Positions 52,160 to 53,243 of a stretch of DNA of 53,243 nt are shown here, piece by piece (position 1 is the stretch's first letter; each line of letters opens with the position of its first letter). The notes under the pieces are model-generated. The model was not told the DNA's origin. It searched no databases and saw nothing but the letters and a program-made list of their open reading frames with translations. The stretch lies in assembly GCA_027484125.1 (NCBI GenBank), contig JAIXUI010000014.1:1-53243 (forward strand), read 5' to 3'. The position numbers and the translations under genes were made by a program. This stretch comes from Bacteroidota bacterium. GTDB taxonomy: Bacteria; Bacteroidota; Bacteroidia; UBA7662; JAIXUI01.

Positions 52160-52181
52160 TGTCTTCTTTCTTTTTTCGTAT

Positions 52182-52448
52182 TTATTCAATGGAGAATCCG
52201 TATTGTAGAGAACCTTTCGAGGCAACCACTTCAATAATTTGCTTACTTGCTTGGTTGTTAAGTTGCAACAAACTTTGAATTAGGGGAAAAGCGGTCCCCG
52301 GGTTTAGTGGTTCATTTTCGTGTTCAAGCTGGTATGCCCTAAATCCCTTTATTCCTTTGGTGGCAAACACCTTGTTTTCTATCTCCAAGTCAAACAACGC
52401 TCTCGAAGAAACTCCCACTACTAATATTTCTGAAAAGTTTGTTGGCAT
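52182..52448 (-). pseudogene. truncated 5'-nucleotidase (N-terminal fragment)
   Basis: An 88-residue fragment whose start EILVVGVSSRALFDLEIENKVF and YQLEHENEPLNPGTAFPLIQSLLQLN match the N-terminus of cytosolic 5'-nucleotidases. These have about 300 residues, so three quarters are missing. The last about 25 residues probably derive from neighbouring DNA. The gene is cut where the methylase series begins, so it may mark the left insertion boundary of the island. No C-terminal half was found elsewhere. Confidence 0.7.
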
Positions 52449-52798
52449 CTATTGTGTTTTCTGTTCACAAATTTAATTTTTAATGTTCTACTGTCTGCGC
52501 TTTGTTAAAAAGGGTTCTTTTTTCAAGGGTTGTCTTTTGTGTAGGTGTATCCCAATGTGCCATATACAGGTCGAACAATTTATTCTAACACACCCTTTCC
52601 GGGTAACTCTTCCAAACTTGTGGATAGATCCGTCTTCCAGGTGGTACTTGTGGTAAGCCAATTTATTGGACGATTTTCTCTTGCAAGGTTTAGCCTTTGT
52701 CACACTGGTGCTTTACCCCAAACTGCAAAGTCAGCATAGCTTACGCTTCGCTTAGGACTTTGGGGCTTCTTCTGCTTTAGTGATTGGGGCAACTGGTG
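52449..52798. other. intergenic region before the repeat ORF
   Basis: No gene is supported. A short minus-strand frame of 71 residues (52488-52703) shows only basic and Cys residues and has no recognisable fold. The stretch contains several C/T-rich segments and similar short phrases (ACTGGTG, TTTGGGG) but nothing definable. Confidence 0.35.
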
Positions 52799-53243
52799 AT
52801 GCGTGTTGGGGTTTTTCTCTTTTGTATTTCGGTTGCTGGCTTGTTGGGGAGATTCTATGGTGTGAACAAAGCCTTCCTCAGTCCGAATGAGGAGTTTTCA
52901 AGCCCGAATTATGGACTTGCGCATCCGAATATTGTGTTTTCAAGTGCAAGTGACGCCTTCCCCAGCCCGAATGACGCGTTTTCAAGCCCGAATTATGGAC
53001 TTACGCGTCCGAATATTGTGTTTCCAAGTACGAGTGAAACCTTCACCAGCCCGAATAACGGAGTTTTAAACCCGAATTATGGACTTGTGCGTCCGAATAT
53101 TGCGTTTTCAAGTACGAGTGATGCTTTCACTAGCTCGAATGACGGAGTTTTAAGCCCGAATTATGGACTTGCGCGTCCGAATATTGCGTTTTCAAGTACG
53201 AGTGATGCTTTCACTAGCTCGAATGACGGAGTTTTAAGCCCGA
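52799..53243 (+). CDS. partial ORF: hydrophobic start plus heptapeptide repeats
   Basis: The ATG at 52799 opens a frame that runs off the window: a hydrophobic start MRVGVFLFCISVAGLLGRFYG, then repeats of a heptapeptide (S/R)PN-x-x-(F/L/V)-S, for example SPNYGLA, RPNIAFS, STSDAFT, SSNDGVL. The 84-base DNA unit keeps this frame open in all copies, while the other two plus frames and all minus frames acquire stops. It could be a secreted repetitive protein or a DNA minisatellite with a chance frame. The repeat family looks familiar from Bacteroidota hypothetical proteins. Confidence 0.45.
   Translation, partial: MRVGVFLFCISVAGLLGRFYGVNKAFLSPNEEFSSPNYGLAHPNIVFSSASDAFPSPNDAFSSPNYGLTRPNIVFPSTSETFTSPNNGVLNPNYGLVRPNIAFSSTSDAFTSSNDGVLSPNYGLARPNIAFSSTSDAFTSSNDGVLSP
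52883..53243. repeat. 21/84-bp tandem repeat array
   Basis: The motif CCCGAATTATGGACTT recurs at 52903, 52987 and 53071 and again at 53155, and the array is cut at 53239, giving an exact 84-base period. Each 84-base unit is itself four 21-base subunits, mostly of the form CCGAAT-nnnG-nnTTnnAAG. The last two copies are almost identical, suggesting recent amplification. The array continues beyond the window. Confidence 0.95.

Noticed and set aside
52488-52703. 71-residue minus-strand frame rich in Lys, His and Cys
   Set aside because: No family resemblance, no clear start context, and it lies in DNA that looks like a decayed intergenic region.
52883-53243. CRISPR array
   Set aside because: Units are contiguous 21/84-bp tandem repeats without unique spacers, and no cas gene is present.

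Overview
The window looks like a chromosome segment of a Bacteroidota bacterium. The evidence is a giant secreted protein ending in a gliding-motility/type IX sorting domain (CHU_C), TonB receptors including one with a carboxypeptidase-regulatory-like N-terminal domain, and repeated TAnnTTTG promoter boxes, the signature of the Bacteroidota primary sigma factor. Only the phylum can be supported by reading. Two AT-richer accessory blocks (about 35.2-39.2 kb and 44.1-52.4 kb) sit in an otherwise housekeeping-like background. This was judged by eye and not computed.

Layout. 1-589: non-coding with two strong hairpins. 590-1486: ATP-grasp ligase. 10717 down to 1732 (minus): seven genes with every junction overlapping or 1 bp apart, running from a BtuB-like TonB receptor through a DUF5522 protein, cobT, cobS, an unknown membrane-anchored protein and an outer-membrane barrel to a 1221-residue secreted protein. 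A second TonB receptor diverges at 10799, and a palindromic operator lies between the two. 13.2-16.2 kb: TPR protein, lipoprotein, two membrane proteins. 16.3-19.4 kb: an animal-type 6-pyruvoyl-tetrahydropterin synthase, folE, an SDR and a photolyase, which suggest a tetrahydropterin pathway tied to light repair. 19.5-22.3 kb: YitT-family protein and ClC channel. 22.5-24.4 kb: type III polyketide synthase plus UbiA prenyltransferase. 24.5-32.4 kb: solute-binding protein, miaE, free-methionine sulfoxide reductase, an AAA/DUF4143 ATPase with a damaged P-loop, a coiled-coil protein, an exonuclease, RNase R and a TatD-type hydrolase. 32.4-32.7 kb: a tRNA-like small RNA gene with promoter and terminator, divergent from an Lrp/AsnC regulator. 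33.2-35.4 kb: ispH, a GPx-like peroxidase and a CrtW-type carotenoid ketolase.

35.2-39.2 kb holds a HAD-like phosphatase, a ParB-like protein, decayed copies of the 5' ends of the HAD gene and of a photolyase, and an SGNH/MBOAT acyl-transfer pair. 39.5-43.9 kb carries an iron-sulfur (6-4)-type photolyase, a histidine phosphatase, an RlmL-like rRNA methyltransferase and a polyprenyl synthase. 44.1-52.2 kb is a restriction-modification-like island on the minus strand: two methylase-like proteins, a frameshifted GxxExxY gene, a DUF1016 nuclease, a frameshifted BRO gene, RhuM, and a GIY-YIG/helicase protein. The island abuts a truncated 5'-nucleotidase. From 52.8 kb to the window end an open reading frame with a hydrophobic N-terminus carries perfect 21/84-bp tandem repeats encoding a heptapeptide repeat.

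The most notable candidates for undescribed biology are the tRNA-like small RNA next to the Lrp gene, the overlapping B12-salvage operon with unknown envelope proteins, the pterin-photolyase operon, and the recurring leader sequence at the starts of several island genes.
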